DNA of 64,000 nucleotides from Burkholderia sp. Ac-20365 (lineage in GTDB: Bacteria; Pseudomonadota; Gammaproteobacteria; Burkholderiales; Burkholderiaceae), in NCBI RefSeq assembly GCF_017104715.1, contig NZ_JAAGPI010000023.1:1-64000 (forward strand). The letters are read 5' to 3'. The notes below the pieces were generated by a model. The model saw nothing but the letters and a program-made list of their open reading frames with translations. It searched no databases and had not been told where the DNA came from. Each line of letters opens with the position of its first letter. Positions within the stretch are counted from its first letter, which is position 1. This document shows, one piece after another, positions 41,568 to 50,951 of the stretch. Made by a program: the position numbers and the translations under genes.

Positions 41568-44500
41568 TCAGAAGCCGAAGGTTGCGCCTACCGACGCACC
41601 CGTGCTGGCACCGCTCCCCGTCGAACGCGTGACGTGCGCGTTCACCAGCAACCGGTCGGAGACCCAGTAGTTGGCGCCGACCGCGAGCGCCGACGCGCCG
41701 CCGTACGTGCCCGCCGCCGCCGACATCTGGAAGTTGCCTTCCGCACGCGCATTCGGGATCAGCGAGGTCGCCGCCATCGCCGCCGCGCCCAGCGAGTTCA
41801 TCTTGTCGTTCATCTTGTTGAACTGCTGGTCGGTGTACGAGTTCGCCTGCTGGACAGCCTGGTTGACGGTGTTGCTGCTGGCGGTCGCGATCGCATCGTT
41901 CAACTGGCTGACGTTGACGGCGTCGGTGCCCTGCGTGCCCGCCGCGACGTTCGTGATGCGACGCTGCTGGCTGGCGGAACCGACGGACACCGTGTTGTCG
42001 TCGGTTGCCACCGAGCCTGCGCCGAGTGCCACCGAATTGTTGCCGCTCGCCGTCGAACCTGCGCCGATTGCGACGGCATTGCTGCCCGTTGCGTTCGATG
42101 CGTAGCCCGTCGCGACGGACTGCAAACCGTTCGCAACCGACAGCGCGCCCATCGCAACCCCGTGCGTGCCGCCCACCTGCGCGGCTTCGGTGTTGCGGTC
42201 GCCGTCGCCCACGAACAGCGTGTCGACGCCCGTGCCTGCATTGGCGATCTTGTCGACCTTCGCCTGCAGATCCGTGTATTGCGCGAAGTTCACCGCATCG
42301 TTGGCAGACGAGCCCGCCGCAACGTTGTGGATCGCCACGGGCGCCGCGCCCGCCGAACCGTCGCCCAGCGTGATGTTGGTGTAGTCGGTCGCCGTCTTGC
42401 CGCTGGCGTCGGTGGTCGTGTCGTACGTTACGGCCGTCTTCGTCGAACCATTGCCATTGATGATGCCAGCCGCTTTCAGTTGCGCGACGTTGACTGCGTC
42501 ATTGTCGTTCGTGCCGGCCGCGACGCCCGTCAGCACGCGCGCCGCACCGTCCTTGTTCGTGAAGTCGACGACGGTGCCGTCGGTCTTCGACGCGACCAGA
42601 ATGTTCCTGCTGGTTGCATCCTGCGTGACGATGCCGATACCACCTTCGTTGATCTGCGTCTGCAGATTGGTGATGTCGGTGGTATTCGCGTAGACGCGCG
42701 CATCGAGGTTCGTGATCGCGCCGCCTATTGTCGTGATGGTCGTGCCGCCGATGTTGTACGTCGGGTTCGTGATCCTGCCCGTCGACGGGTCATAGGTCGA
42801 ACCGCCGCCAATCACACTGGCCGTCGACGCCGCCACGTTGAACAGTTGCGCGCCGTTCACCGCATCGAGGCTCGATGCGTTCACCGCGCCGGCTGCAACG
42901 CCCGTGAGTTTGCGCGCGGCACCGTTCGTGTTCGTGAAATCGACGATCGTGCCGTCGGTCGTCGATGCAACGAGAATGTTTCTGCTGGTTGCATCCTGCG
43001 TGACGATCCCGATGCCGCCATCGTTGATCTGCGTCTGCAGGTTCGTGATATCGGTCGAGTTCGCGTACACGCGGTTATCGAGGTTCGTGATCGCGCCGCC
43101 TATCGTCGTGATCGTCGCGCCGCCGATGTTGTACGTCGGGTTCGTCACCTTGCCCGTCGACGCATCATAGGTCGAACCGCCGCCAATCACACTGGCCGTC
43201 GACGCCGCCACGTTGAACAGTTGCGCGCCGTTCACTGCATCGAAACTCGAGATGCTGACCGTGCCCGCTGCAACGCCTGTCAGCCTGCGGGCACCTGCCG
43301 TGCCCGTGAAATCGACTGTCGAGCCACCCGTCTTCGAGGCAACCAGAATGTTCTTGCTGGCCGGATCCTGCGTCACGAGACCGATGCCGCCATCGTTGAT
43401 CTGCGTCTGCAGGTTCGTGATATCGGTCGAGTTCGCGTACACGCGGTTATCGAGGTTCGTGATCGCGCCGCCTATCGTCGTGATCGTCGCGCCGCCGATG
43501 TTGTACGTCGGGTTCGTCACCTTGCCCGTCGACGCATCATAGGTCGAGCCGCCGCCGATCACGCTCGCGATGCTCGTGCCTTCGGCGTTCACCTTCGCGT
43601 CTTCGGACTTGAGCTGGCTCACGTTGACCGCGTCGGTTGCGTTGAGGCCCGCAGCGAGATTCGTGATGCGGCGTTCGCTGCCTTGCGCACCGACGGACAC
43701 TTCACCCGCAGCCGTCGCCGCCGACAGCGTCGCGTTGCCGGGGTTGAATGCCGCCATGGCGAGCGTGCTCGAATTCGCCAGCGAGTTCGCACCGAGCGCG
43801 ACGGAGTTCGCCGTCGTCGCGCTCGCGTTGCCGCCGATCGCCACGGCGTTCGCGCCCGACGCTGCCGAGTCGGCGAGTGTGGAGTTCGCGTGGAAGTACT
43901 TGATGCCCTCGCCGTTGAAGATGTTGTTGATCGAGTTGTTGATGTACGTAATGTTGTTGCCCAGATTCGTCACGTTCTGGTTGGTCGCGTACAGCTGCGC
44001 GCCGTTCACCGCATCCGTGCTCGTCGCGCTGACATCGCCCGCCTTCAGCTTCGTGAGCTTCGTGCCGCCCGAGCCTTGCAGCGAAATCTGCGTTTTCGAA
44101 GTGTCGTCGTACGCCACGCCCAACGGATTGCCCGTCGCCGCTGCGTTGTTCAAGGCCGCCAACGCGTCGCCCACATTGGTGTACGTACCGCCGCCGACCG
44201 CGTATGACGGCTTGAACATCGGGTCGTTGCCGGGGACATAGGTCGCCGAGCCACCCAACGCCGCTGCCGCAGCGGCGCCGAGCCGATTGACCTTGTCGTC
44301 TTCCGTTGCCAGCTGACTGACGTTGACGGCGTCCGTCGAAGCCGAGCCCGCTGCCAGATTCGTGATGCGGCGTTGCGCGCCCGCAGCGCCCACCGACACT
44401 TCACCCACGTTGTTGACGCCCGAACCGGCGGTGTAGCCCGTCGGCGTGAACGCGGCGCTGGCTAGCGTCGTCGAGTTCGCCACCGAGTTCGCGCCAAGCG

Positions 44501-47500
44501 CGACGGAATTCGCCGTCGTAGCGGTTGCGTTGCCGCCGATCGCGACCGAGTCCGTGCCCGAAGCCACGGAGTCCGCGAGCGCCGAGTTCGAGTGGAAATA
44601 CCTGATGCCGCCGCCAATCAGGATGTTGTTCACCGTGCTTGTGATGTTCGTCACATTGCCGTTGGTCGCCGTTTCAGCCGCATCGAGCTTCGCGATCGCG
44701 GTGCCGACGTCGGAGATGTTCGACAGGTTCTGCACCGTGTACTTCGGCGCCACGAACGCACCCGTCGACGTATTCAGCGCCGCGCCGCCGCCCAGCGCCG
44801 CTGCCGCGCCGGAGAGCTGCGACACGTTCACGGCATCGGTGTTCTGCGTACCGGCACCGACGTTGATGATCTGGCGCTGCTGCTTGTTGCTGCCCACGGA
44901 CAGCACGTTCGCACGGCCGTTGTCGGAGCTGGCGTAACCCAGCGTCACGCTGTTCACGCCGACGGCCACGATGTCCTTGCCGATCGCCATCGTGTTGCTG
45001 CCGCCAACGGCGACGTTGTTGCCGATCGCGATCGCGTTGTCGTTATCCGCTTCCGTGCCGTTGTTGCCGATCACGATCGCGTTGGCCGCGTTCGCCGAGA
45101 CCACACTGCCGATCACTACGGTGTTCGAGCCATTGATCGCAATGTTCTGACCCACGCCGACCGAAGAGGCCGAGCCGACCTGCACGTTGTCGCCGATAGC
45201 GAGCGCGTAGTCGGCCATGGCAGCCGTGTTCAGGCCGATCGCCATCGAATCGATGCCGATTGCCTTGATCATGCCGCCCTTGTCGGTCGGACCCGATGCG
45301 AGCAGTTGATCGGGTGGCAGACTCGACGTCACGCCGAGCAACGACTGGCTCGTTGCGCCGAGCATCTGCGTGGAGCCGCCGGATGTCGCCGCACCAGGCA
45401 GCCCGCCCTGGCTCGTGGTCTGGCTTTGCGCCTTCAGCCCGGCATTCAGGTTGGCCATGGCCGCCGCGATATTCGCACTGACCTGGCCGACCGTGGCGGC
45501 ATCGGTCGCGTTGACGCCGTCTGCGACGTTGACGATACGGCGCGTGGACGTCGAACTGCCAACCGCGAACGTGTTCGCTGCCGTCGTTGCCGAGCCAAAG
45601 CCAATGGCGACGGAGTTCACGCCCTGTGCACGCGCGCCCGTGCCGATCGCCAGCGCGCCGTTGCCGTTCGAGAACGAGTTGCCACCGATCGCGATCGAGT
45701 CGGAGCCTGAAGCCTGCGCAACGTTCGCATTCGTATCGCCGAACTGGATGTACCGCAGCTGCGGGTTGATGCCATTCACAAGGGTCGCGAGGGCATCACC
45801 CACGTTCGAGTACGTCGAGCCCGCAACGTTGTACGTCGGCAGTTTGACCGAGCCATCTGCATTCACCGCCGCGCCGCCGCCGAGCGCGGCGGTCACGCCC
45901 TTGAGCTGGTTGACGTTCACTGCATCGGTATTGGCGGTACCTGCCGACAGATTGATGATCTGACGCTGCGCCGTCGACGAGCCGACGGAGACGGTGTTCG
46001 CGCGGTCAGCCAGCGAGCCTGCGCCCAGCGCCACCGAATTCGCCGCCGACGCATTGGCTGCATTGCCCAGCGCAAGGGTATTCGCACCGGAGGCGATTGC
46101 GTTCGGCCCCATCGACACGCCGTTCGCGCCCGATGCCACCGAGCCGCCGCCGATCGCCACGCCCAGTGCGCCCGACACGTTCGCGTTCGTGCCGACTACA
46201 ACGGCCCACGACGAGTTTGTCGAGTTCGCGCCGTTACCGATGGTCACCGACTTGTCGCCGGACGCCGAATCGCCGCCGATCGCTACCGAGTTGTTGGCCG
46301 TGGCCGCATTCTTCGCATTGTTGCCAATCGCGACGCTGGCCGCGCCGACTGCCGTCGCGCCGTCGCCCACCGCCACCGACGAACCGCCCATCGAATTCGC
46401 GCGGTCGCCGACTGCGACCGAGTTCGCGCCGCTCGCGAGCGAGTCGGCCTGGCTGGAATTCGCGTGGAAGTACTTGATACCGCCACCGTTGACGATGTTC
46501 GTCACGGTGTTGTTGATGTTGGTCGTCGACGCGTTGATGTTGTTGACGGTATTGCTCAGGTTCGACACGTTGCCGCTGATGCCGTTGACCTTCGCGTCTT
46601 CCGACTGCAACTGGCTCACGTTCACGGCATCCGTCGCGGCAGAGCCCGCGGCAACGTTCGTCACGCGACGCTCCGCGCCTGCCCTGCCCACCGACACTTC
46701 ACCATTGGCCGCCGAAGCGATACCCGCCAGCGTGCCCGTGCCTGGGTTGTATCCCGCAGCCGACAGGGTGGCCGTCGTCGTCGAATATGCGCCCAGCGCC
46801 ACCGAATTGGCCGCTGATGCCGTTGCGGCGTGACCCAGCGCCTCACTATCGGTCGCCGTTACGCGCGTGTCGCGTCCCAAGGCCGTGCCGTCATTCGCAC
46901 TGACCTGCGAGCCCGTGCCGATAGCAAAGCCGCTGCTCGCCACCGCCGACGTCACCGTCGCCGCGTATCCCAGCGCCATGCTGTTACTCGCACCCGCGCC
47001 GACGTTCGCACTCTGACCCAGAGCAATCGATGCGGCGCCTGCCGACTGTGCATTCACGCCCACAGCGACCGCGTTTGCTGCCGAAGCCGTCGCGCTCGTG
47101 CCCACAGCGGTCGCATTTGAACCCGAGCCGACTGCGGCGCCGCCCGCTGCAACGGAGCCAGAGCCTGATGCATTCGAATCCGCCAGCGTCGAATTCGCGT
47201 GGAAGTACTTGATGCCGCCGCCGTTGACGATGTTCGTCACGGTGTTGTTGATGTTGGTCGTCGACGCGTTGATGTTGTTGACGGTATTGCTCAGGTTCGA
47301 CACGTTGCCGCTGATGCCGTTGACCTTCGCGTCTTCCGACTGCAACTGGCTCACGTTCACGGCGTCCGTCGCGGCAGAGCCCGCGGCAACGTTCGTCACG
47401 CGACGCTCCGCGCCTGCCTTGCCCACCGACACTTCACCATTGGCCGCCGAAGCGATACCCGCCAGCGTGCCCGTGCCTGGGTTGTATCCCGCAGCCGACA

Positions 47501-49802
47501 GGTTGGCCGTCGTCGTCGAATATGCGCCCAGCGCCACCGAATTGGCCGCTGATGCCGTTGCGGCGTGACCCAGCGCCTCACTATCGGTCGCCGTTACGCG
47601 CGTGTCGCGTCCCAAGGCCGTGCCGTCATTCGCACTGACCTGCGAGCCCGTGCCGATAGCAAAGCCGCTGCTCGCCACCGCCGACGTCACCGTCGCCGCG
47701 TATCCCAGCGCCATGCTGTTACTCGCACCCGCGCCGACGTTCGCACTCTGACCCAGAGCAATCGATGCGGCGCCTGCCGACTGTGCATTCACGCCCACAG
47801 CGACCGCGTTTGCTGCCGAAGCCGTCGCGCTCGTGCCCACAGCGGTCGCATTTGAACCCGAGCCGACTGCGGCGCCGCCCGCTGCAACGGAGCCAGAGCC
47901 TGATGCATTCGAATCCGCCAGCGTCGAATTCGCGTGGAAGTACTTGATGCCGCCGCCGTTGACGATGTTCGTCACGGTGTTGTTGATGTTGGTCGTCGAC
48001 GCGTTGATGTTGTTGACGGTATTGCTCAGGTTCGACACGTTGCCGCTGATGCCGTTGACCTTCGCGTCTTCCGACTGCAACTGGCTCACGTTCACGGCAT
48101 CCGTCGCGGCAGAGCCCGCAGCAACGTTCGTCACACGACGCTCCGCACCTGCCTTGCCCACCGACACTTCACCATTGGCCGCCGATGCCACGCCCGACAG
48201 CGCGCCCGTACCCGGGTTATAGCCTGCTGCGCTCAGGTTGGCCGTTGTCGTCGAGTTCGTACCGAGCGCCACCGAGTTCGCCGCAGTCGCCGTCGCCCGC
48301 GCACCGATCGCCACACCTTGTACGCCTGCGGCGCCGACGTTCGCCTGCGTGCCAAGCGCAACGCTGTCCTGACCTGCAGCATTCGTCTGATACCCCATTG
48401 CGTTCGAGTAGCCGCCGCTAGCCACCGCCGACGTGCCCGTGGCGACCGCATTGTTACCCGACGCCAATGCCGATTGTCCTAAAGCAATGGCCGAGGTGCC
48501 CGTCGTTTTGGCGACATAACCGATAGCCACCGAGTTCCCTGACGCCGTCGAGTTGTAGCCGATCGCGACTGCATTCGAACTCGCGTTAGTCGCATAGCCG
48601 AGCGCAGTGGCCTCATAGCTCGACGCTGTCGCATACGCGCCGACCACCGTGTTCGCACCCCACGTGTTGTCGCCATTGGCGTTGGCGGCATAGCCCAACG
48701 CGACACTCGGCATCGCACCCGTCTGGTTGGTGGACATGTACGCCTGGGCGCCGCCACCGATTGCCACGTTGCCGATATCGGCAACGCCTGCGCCGCCTGC
48801 CTTGCTGTTGACGCCCATCGCGATCGTGGAAGCCTGATTGGCCAGCGCATTGCCGCCAATCGCCAGGCTGTTTGCACCCGCCGATGTCGACTGGTAGCCC
48901 AGCGCCACCGCCGAGGTACCCGACGCAGTCGACGACAGACCGCCCGCGAATGCGCCGCCCGCGAGCGCCGACGACTGGTCGCCAACCGCGGTCGCGCCAC
49001 CCGTGCCCGCCGTGTGTGTCCAGTAGCCAACGGCAACGTCGCCATACGCTGACGCCGTCGCGCCTGTGCCCACAGCCGTCGCGTTCTGCCCCGAGCCGAC
49101 CGCTGCGCCGCCCGCTGCCAGTGAACCCGAACCCGAGGCATTCGAATCCGCCAGCGTCGAATTGGCATGGAAGTACTTGATGCCGCCACCGTTCACGATG
49201 TTGTTCACCGTGACATTCATGCTGTTGACGGTACTGCTGATGTTCGAGATGGTCGTGCTGTAACTGTTGACCGTATTGCTGAGCGTCGAAACCGAACTGC
49301 TCACCTGGTACAGCTGGCTGCCGTTGACCGCATCGGTACTGGAACTGCTGACCGTGCCAGCTGCCAGGGAAGTGATCTTCTGGTTGTTCAGGTACGTCGT
49401 GCTGTACAGATATATGCCGCCCGGTCCCTTCAGGTTCAGCGCGTTGGTGTAGTAGTCGTCGTAGACCATGGCCGTACCGCCCGCACCGTTCGCGCCATTT
49501 TGATCGCCAACCCCCAGAAGGAAGTTGTAGTGGACGTAGTTCCCATTGACCGTGGCGTTGCTGCAATTTGGCGAAACTTGCCCCGAGTATCCGTGAGACC
49601 AGCCGCCCCCTCCTCCCGTCGGGCAAAGGATGAGCGCTCCGCCGCCCGCGAATACTGCTCCGCTGTAAGCCCCAGTCCCCAGCGCGACTGCCGCCAGCAC
49701 ACGTTTCGCAGCATTCCGTTTTCCCCGCGCTCTGGAATTCTCTTGCGCTGCCACCCACGTCCCGGTCGATTCGTTCCAGACCGAACGATATGTCTTATTC
49801 AT
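41568..49802 (-). CDS. Giant trimeric autotransporter adhesin (YadA/Hia-like)
   Basis: A 2,744-residue type Vc surface adhesin. The N terminus is an extended signal peptide (MNKTYRSVWNESTGTWVAAQ, then the basic stretch and a hydrophobic core ending AVFAGG). Next come a short non-repeat head, many YadA-head motifs (SVAIG, NAVAIG), and numerous neck/stalk elements of the type AGSAATDAVNVSQL and ISNLSNTVNNINASTTNINN. The C-terminal 75-80 residues form the anchor (SAAAGTYGGASALAVGANYWVSDRLLVNAHVTRS, ending in Phe). A 245-residue block occurs in two and a third near-identical copies, and a 125-residue block in three. ATG 49802 follows AGGA. It should trimerise and bind host, matrix or surface ligands; the target is unknown. 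Confidence 0.96.
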   Translation of the reverse strand: MNKTYRSVWNESTGTWVAAQENSRARGKRNAAKRVLAAVALGTGAYSGAVFAGGGALILCPTGGGGGWSHGYSGQVSPNCSNATVNGNYVHYNFLLGVGDQNGANGAGGTAMVYDDYYTNALNLKGPGGIYLYSTTYLNNQKITSLAAGTVSSSSTDAVNGSQLYQVSSSVSTLSNTVNSYSTTISNISSTVNSMNVTVNNIVNGGGIKYFHANSTLADSNASGSGSLAAGGAAVGSGQNATAVGTGATASAYGDVAVGYWTHTAGTGGATAVGDQSSALAGGAFAGGLSSTASGTSAVALGYQSTSAGANSLAIGGNALANQASTIAMGVNSKAGGAGVADIGNVAIGGGAQAYMSTNQTGAMPSVALGYAANANGDNTWGANTVVGAYATASSYEATALGYATNASSNAVAIGYNSTASGNSVAIGYVAKTTGTSAIALGQSALASGNNAVATGTSAVASGGYSNAMGYQTNAAGQDSVALGTQANVGAAGVQGVAIGARATATAANSVALGTNSTTTANLSAAGYNPGTGALSGVASAANGEVSVGKAGAERRVTNVAAGSAATDAVNVSQLQSEDAKVNGISGNVSNLSNTVNNINASTTNINNTVTNIVNGGGIKYFHANSTLADSNASGSGSVAAGGAAVGSGSNATAVGTSATASAANAVAVGVNAQSAGAASIALGQSANVGAGASNSMALGYAATVTSAVASSGFAIGTGSQVSANDGTALGRDTRVTATDSEALGHAATASAANSVALGAYSTTTANLSAAGYNPGTGTLAGIASAANGEVSVGKAGAERRVTNVAAGSAATDAVNVSQLQSEDAKVNGISGNVSNLSNTVNNINASTTNINNTVTNIVNGGGIKYFHANSTLADSNASGSGSVAAGGAAVGSGSNATAVGTSATASAANAVAVGVNAQSAGAASIALGQSANVGAGASNSMALGYAATVTSAVASSGFAIGTGSQVSANDGTALGRDTRVTATDSEALGHAATASAANSVALGAYSTTTATLSAAGYNPGTGTLAGIASAANGEVSVGRAGAERRVTNVAAGSAATDAVNVSQLQSEDAKVNGISGNVSNLSNTVNNINASTTNINNTVTNIVNGGGIKYFHANSSQADSLASGANSVAVGDRANSMGGSSVAVGDGATAVGAASVAIGNNAKNAATANNSVAIGGDSASGDKSVTIGNGANSTNSSWAVVVGTNANVSGALGVAIGGGSVASGANGVSMGPNAIASGANTLALGNAANASAANSVALGAGSLADRANTVSVGSSTAQRQIINLSAGTANTDAVNVNQLKGVTAALGGGAAVNADGSVKLPTYNVAGSTYSNVGDALATLVNGINPQLRYIQFGDTNANVAQASGSDSIAIGGNSFSNGNGALAIGTGARAQGVNSVAIGFGSATTAANTFAVGSSTSTRRIVNVADGVNATDAATVGQVSANIAAAMANLNAGLKAQSQTTSQGGLPGAATSGGSTQMLGATSQSLLGVTSSLPPDQLLASGPTDKGGMIKAIGIDSMAIGLNTAAMADYALAIGDNVQVGSASSVGVGQNIAINGSNTVVIGSVVSANAANAIVIGNNGTEADNDNAIAIGNNVAVGGSNTMAIGKDIVAVGVNSVTLGYASSDNGRANVLSVGSNKQQRQIINVGAGTQNTDAVNVSQLSGAAAALGGGAALNTSTGAFVAPKYTVQNLSNISDVGTAIAKLDAAETATNGNVTNITSTVNNILIGGGIRYFHSNSALADSVASGTDSVAIGGNATATTANSVALGANSVANSTTLASAAFTPTGYTAGSGVNNVGEVSVGAAGAQRRITNLAAGSASTDAVNVSQLATEDDKVNRLGAAAAAALGGSATYVPGNDPMFKPSYAVGGGTYTNVGDALAALNNAAATGNPLGVAYDDTSKTQISLQGSGGTKLTKLKAGDVSATSTDAVNGAQLYATNQNVTNLGNNITYINNSINNIFNGEGIKYFHANSTLADSAASGANAVAIGGNASATTANSVALGANSLANSSTLAMAAFNPGNATLSAATAAGEVSVGAQGSERRITNLAAGLNATDAVNVSQLKSEDAKVNAEGTSIASVIGGGSTYDASTGKVTNPTYNIGGATITTIGGAITNLDNRVYANSTDITNLQTQINDGGIGLVTQDPASKNILVASKTGGSTVDFTGTAGARRLTGVAAGTVSISSFDAVNGAQLFNVAASTASVIGGGSTYDASTGKVTNPTYNIGGATITTIGGAITNLDNRVYANSTDITNLQTQINDGGIGIVTQDATSRNILVASTTDGTIVDFTNTNGAARKLTGVAAGAVNASSLDAVNGAQLFNVAASTASVIGGGSTYDPSTGRITNPTYNIGGTTITTIGGAITNLDARVYANTTDITNLQTQINEGGIGIVTQDATSRNILVASKTDGTVVDFTNKDGAARVLTGVAAGTNDNDAVNVAQLKAAGIINGNGSTKTAVTYDTTTDASGKTATDYTNITLGDGSAGAAPVAIHNVAAGSSANDAVNFAQYTDLQAKVDKIANAGTGVDTLFVGDGDRNTEAAQVGGTHGVAMGALSVANGLQSVATGYASNATGSNAVAIGAGSTASGNNSVALGAGSVATDDNTVSVGSASQQRRITNVAAGTQGTDAVNVSQLNDAIATASSNTVNQAVQQANSYTDQQFNKMNDKMNSLGAAAMAATSLIPNARAEGNFQMSAAAGTYGGASALAVGANYWVSDRLLVNAHVTRSTGSGASTGASVGATFGF
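42480..43605 (-). repeat. Three tandem 375-bp coding repeats in the adhesin
   Basis: A 125-residue block (VNGAQLFNVAASTASVIGGG ... TQINDGGIG ...) recurs with a 375-base period. The first halves of the copies are almost identical and the second halves have diverged (TGGSTVDF, TDGTIVDF, TDGTVVDF variants). This is the stalk region nearest the membrane anchor. Confidence 0.8.
46457..48180 (-). repeat. Tandem 735-bp near-identical coding repeats in the adhesin
   Basis: Bases about 46457-47191 and 47192-47926 are almost the same sequence; a third partial copy covers about 47927-48180. Segments 46830-47120 and 47565-47855 give identical translations. Only a few single-base differences were noted, e.g. 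in the codons around 46680 and 47415. Each unit encodes one head-plus-stalk module of 245 residues starting INNTVTNIVNGGGIKYFHAN. Such identity implies recent duplication or gene conversion and makes copy number likely to vary. Confidence 0.9.
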
Positions 49803-50253
49803 TCGCAATCCTGTTTATTTATGTTAAAGCGAACCTGAAACAAGTGACACTCTCATCCGTCACCACGGTCGTCCATTCCTTCCTCGGCTACATGATTTCA
49901 GCCGACAACCGGCTGAACCTTAAGAGACGGGAACCGCTTGCAGGAATCGGACTATTCCGAAGCGCCTTGAATCACACGCACTTTAAAAGTAGTCCTACAT
50001 ATTGATTCGACCATTCCTACACGTCGAACAGACATTGAAGCTCGATCAAGTGAGATTGATTCGGCAGCGCACCGGTGCCTGCGCTACGCCCATAGAGGTG
50101 ATTCGCCTACGAAGGCTAAGACCTGCGCGGGGCGGCAGGTAGTCCGCAGCCTGGCGGCGCGGCGCCCGACAATCAGTGAAACGTGCGCACCGTGCGAAGA
50201 GGAGGAACAAAGAGACAGACAGCGCCCGTCCTGGCAAACGGGCGCAACGAAGG
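49803..50253. other. Upstream region of the giant adhesin gene
   Basis: About 450 bases with no convincing gene on either strand. It holds the adhesin promoter: reading on the minus strand, AACAGGA precedes the ATG, and TAACAT/AAATAA elements near 49812-49825 are possible -10 sequences. The distal part (50030-50250) also forms the 3' flank of the VWA gene, which ends at 50254. No terminator hairpin with a T tract was seen there. Confidence 0.35.
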
Positions 50254-50922
50254 CTACGACGCGTTCGGTCGATCAGCCTGGGTATCGCCGAGCAATGCGT
50301 CGACCGTCACGTATTCGGCATGCCATTCGTGTGCAATTTGCCGGCAACGCCCGAGCGGCACCTGTCCGCTCTCGAAATCGACGACCACGACATGATCTGT
50401 AGCGATGGGACGCGACGGTAAACCGCTGCTGCGGCCATCCGTCAGGAGCCAGAGCCAGCGCTGCCGCGTCCGGATTCTGCGCGCAGCCTGCGCCAGAAGC
50501 TGATTCGCCCGTTCGATGCCGAGCGACAACGGTGTCCCACCGCCACCGCCGACCGGTTCGATCCACCGTTCATTCCACCAGCGCGGCACGGCCGGACCGA
50601 AGTGCACATCGGCCTGAACACCGCCGAAGCACACCAGCGCCACTTCCGAGCGCGTCATGCGCGCCTGATCGAACAACGCGACGAGCAGGCCCTTGGCGAG
50701 CGCCAGTCGCTGCCCGGACAACATCGAATGGGAACAGTCGAGCACGAAGCAATGCAGCACGCCACCGCGCGCTTCTTCATGCACGAAATGCAGATGTTCA
50801 GGACGCAGCGCGGCATCGCGCTTCGCTGCCAGCGAGCGCGGCCATGCGATGCGTCGCGCGCCGGCCGTGCCGGCCCGCGATGCATCGCCCGCGCCCTGCC
50901 GCCATCGAAAACCGCTGCGCAT
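50254..50922 (-). CDS. VWA-domain chelatase subunit (ChlD/BchD-like, C-terminal part only)
   Basis: A 222-residue protein consisting of a von Willebrand A domain. MIDAS residues are visible: CFVLDCSHSM (Asp62, Ser64, Ser66), GGGGTPLSLGIE and LLTDGRSSG. It lacks the AAA-like half of full-length ChlD. Directly downstream of a ChlI-like ATPase and CobN on the same strand, it most likely forms the motor partner of cobaltochelatase, in place of CobT. The start is taken at ATG 50922, 29 bases after the ChlI stop codon. It is the last gene of the cobW operon. Confidence 0.88.
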   Translation of the reverse strand: MRSGFRWRQGAGDASRAGTAGARRIAWPRSLAAKRDAALRPEHLHFVHEEARGGVLHCFVLDCSHSMLSGQRLALAKGLLVALFDQARMTRSEVALVCFGGVQADVHFGPAVPRWWNERWIEPVGGGGGTPLSLGIERANQLLAQAARRIRTRQRWLWLLTDGRSSGLPSRPIATDHVVVVDFESGQVPLGRCRQIAHEWHAEYVTVDALLGDTQADRPNAS

Positions 50923-50951
50923 CGCGCGCGCGGCCGCGTTCTTTCGATGGC

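Noticed and set aside
41430-44207. Very long open frame on the plus strand opposite the adhesin
   Set aside because: It runs antisense through the adhesin's GC-biased repeats; the translation is Arg/Val/Asp-rich and without domains. Long antisense frames are expected for this composition.
46457-48180. Possible CRISPR array or satellite
   Set aside because: The repeat is a 735-base coding module in frame within the adhesin, with no short repeat-spacer pattern.
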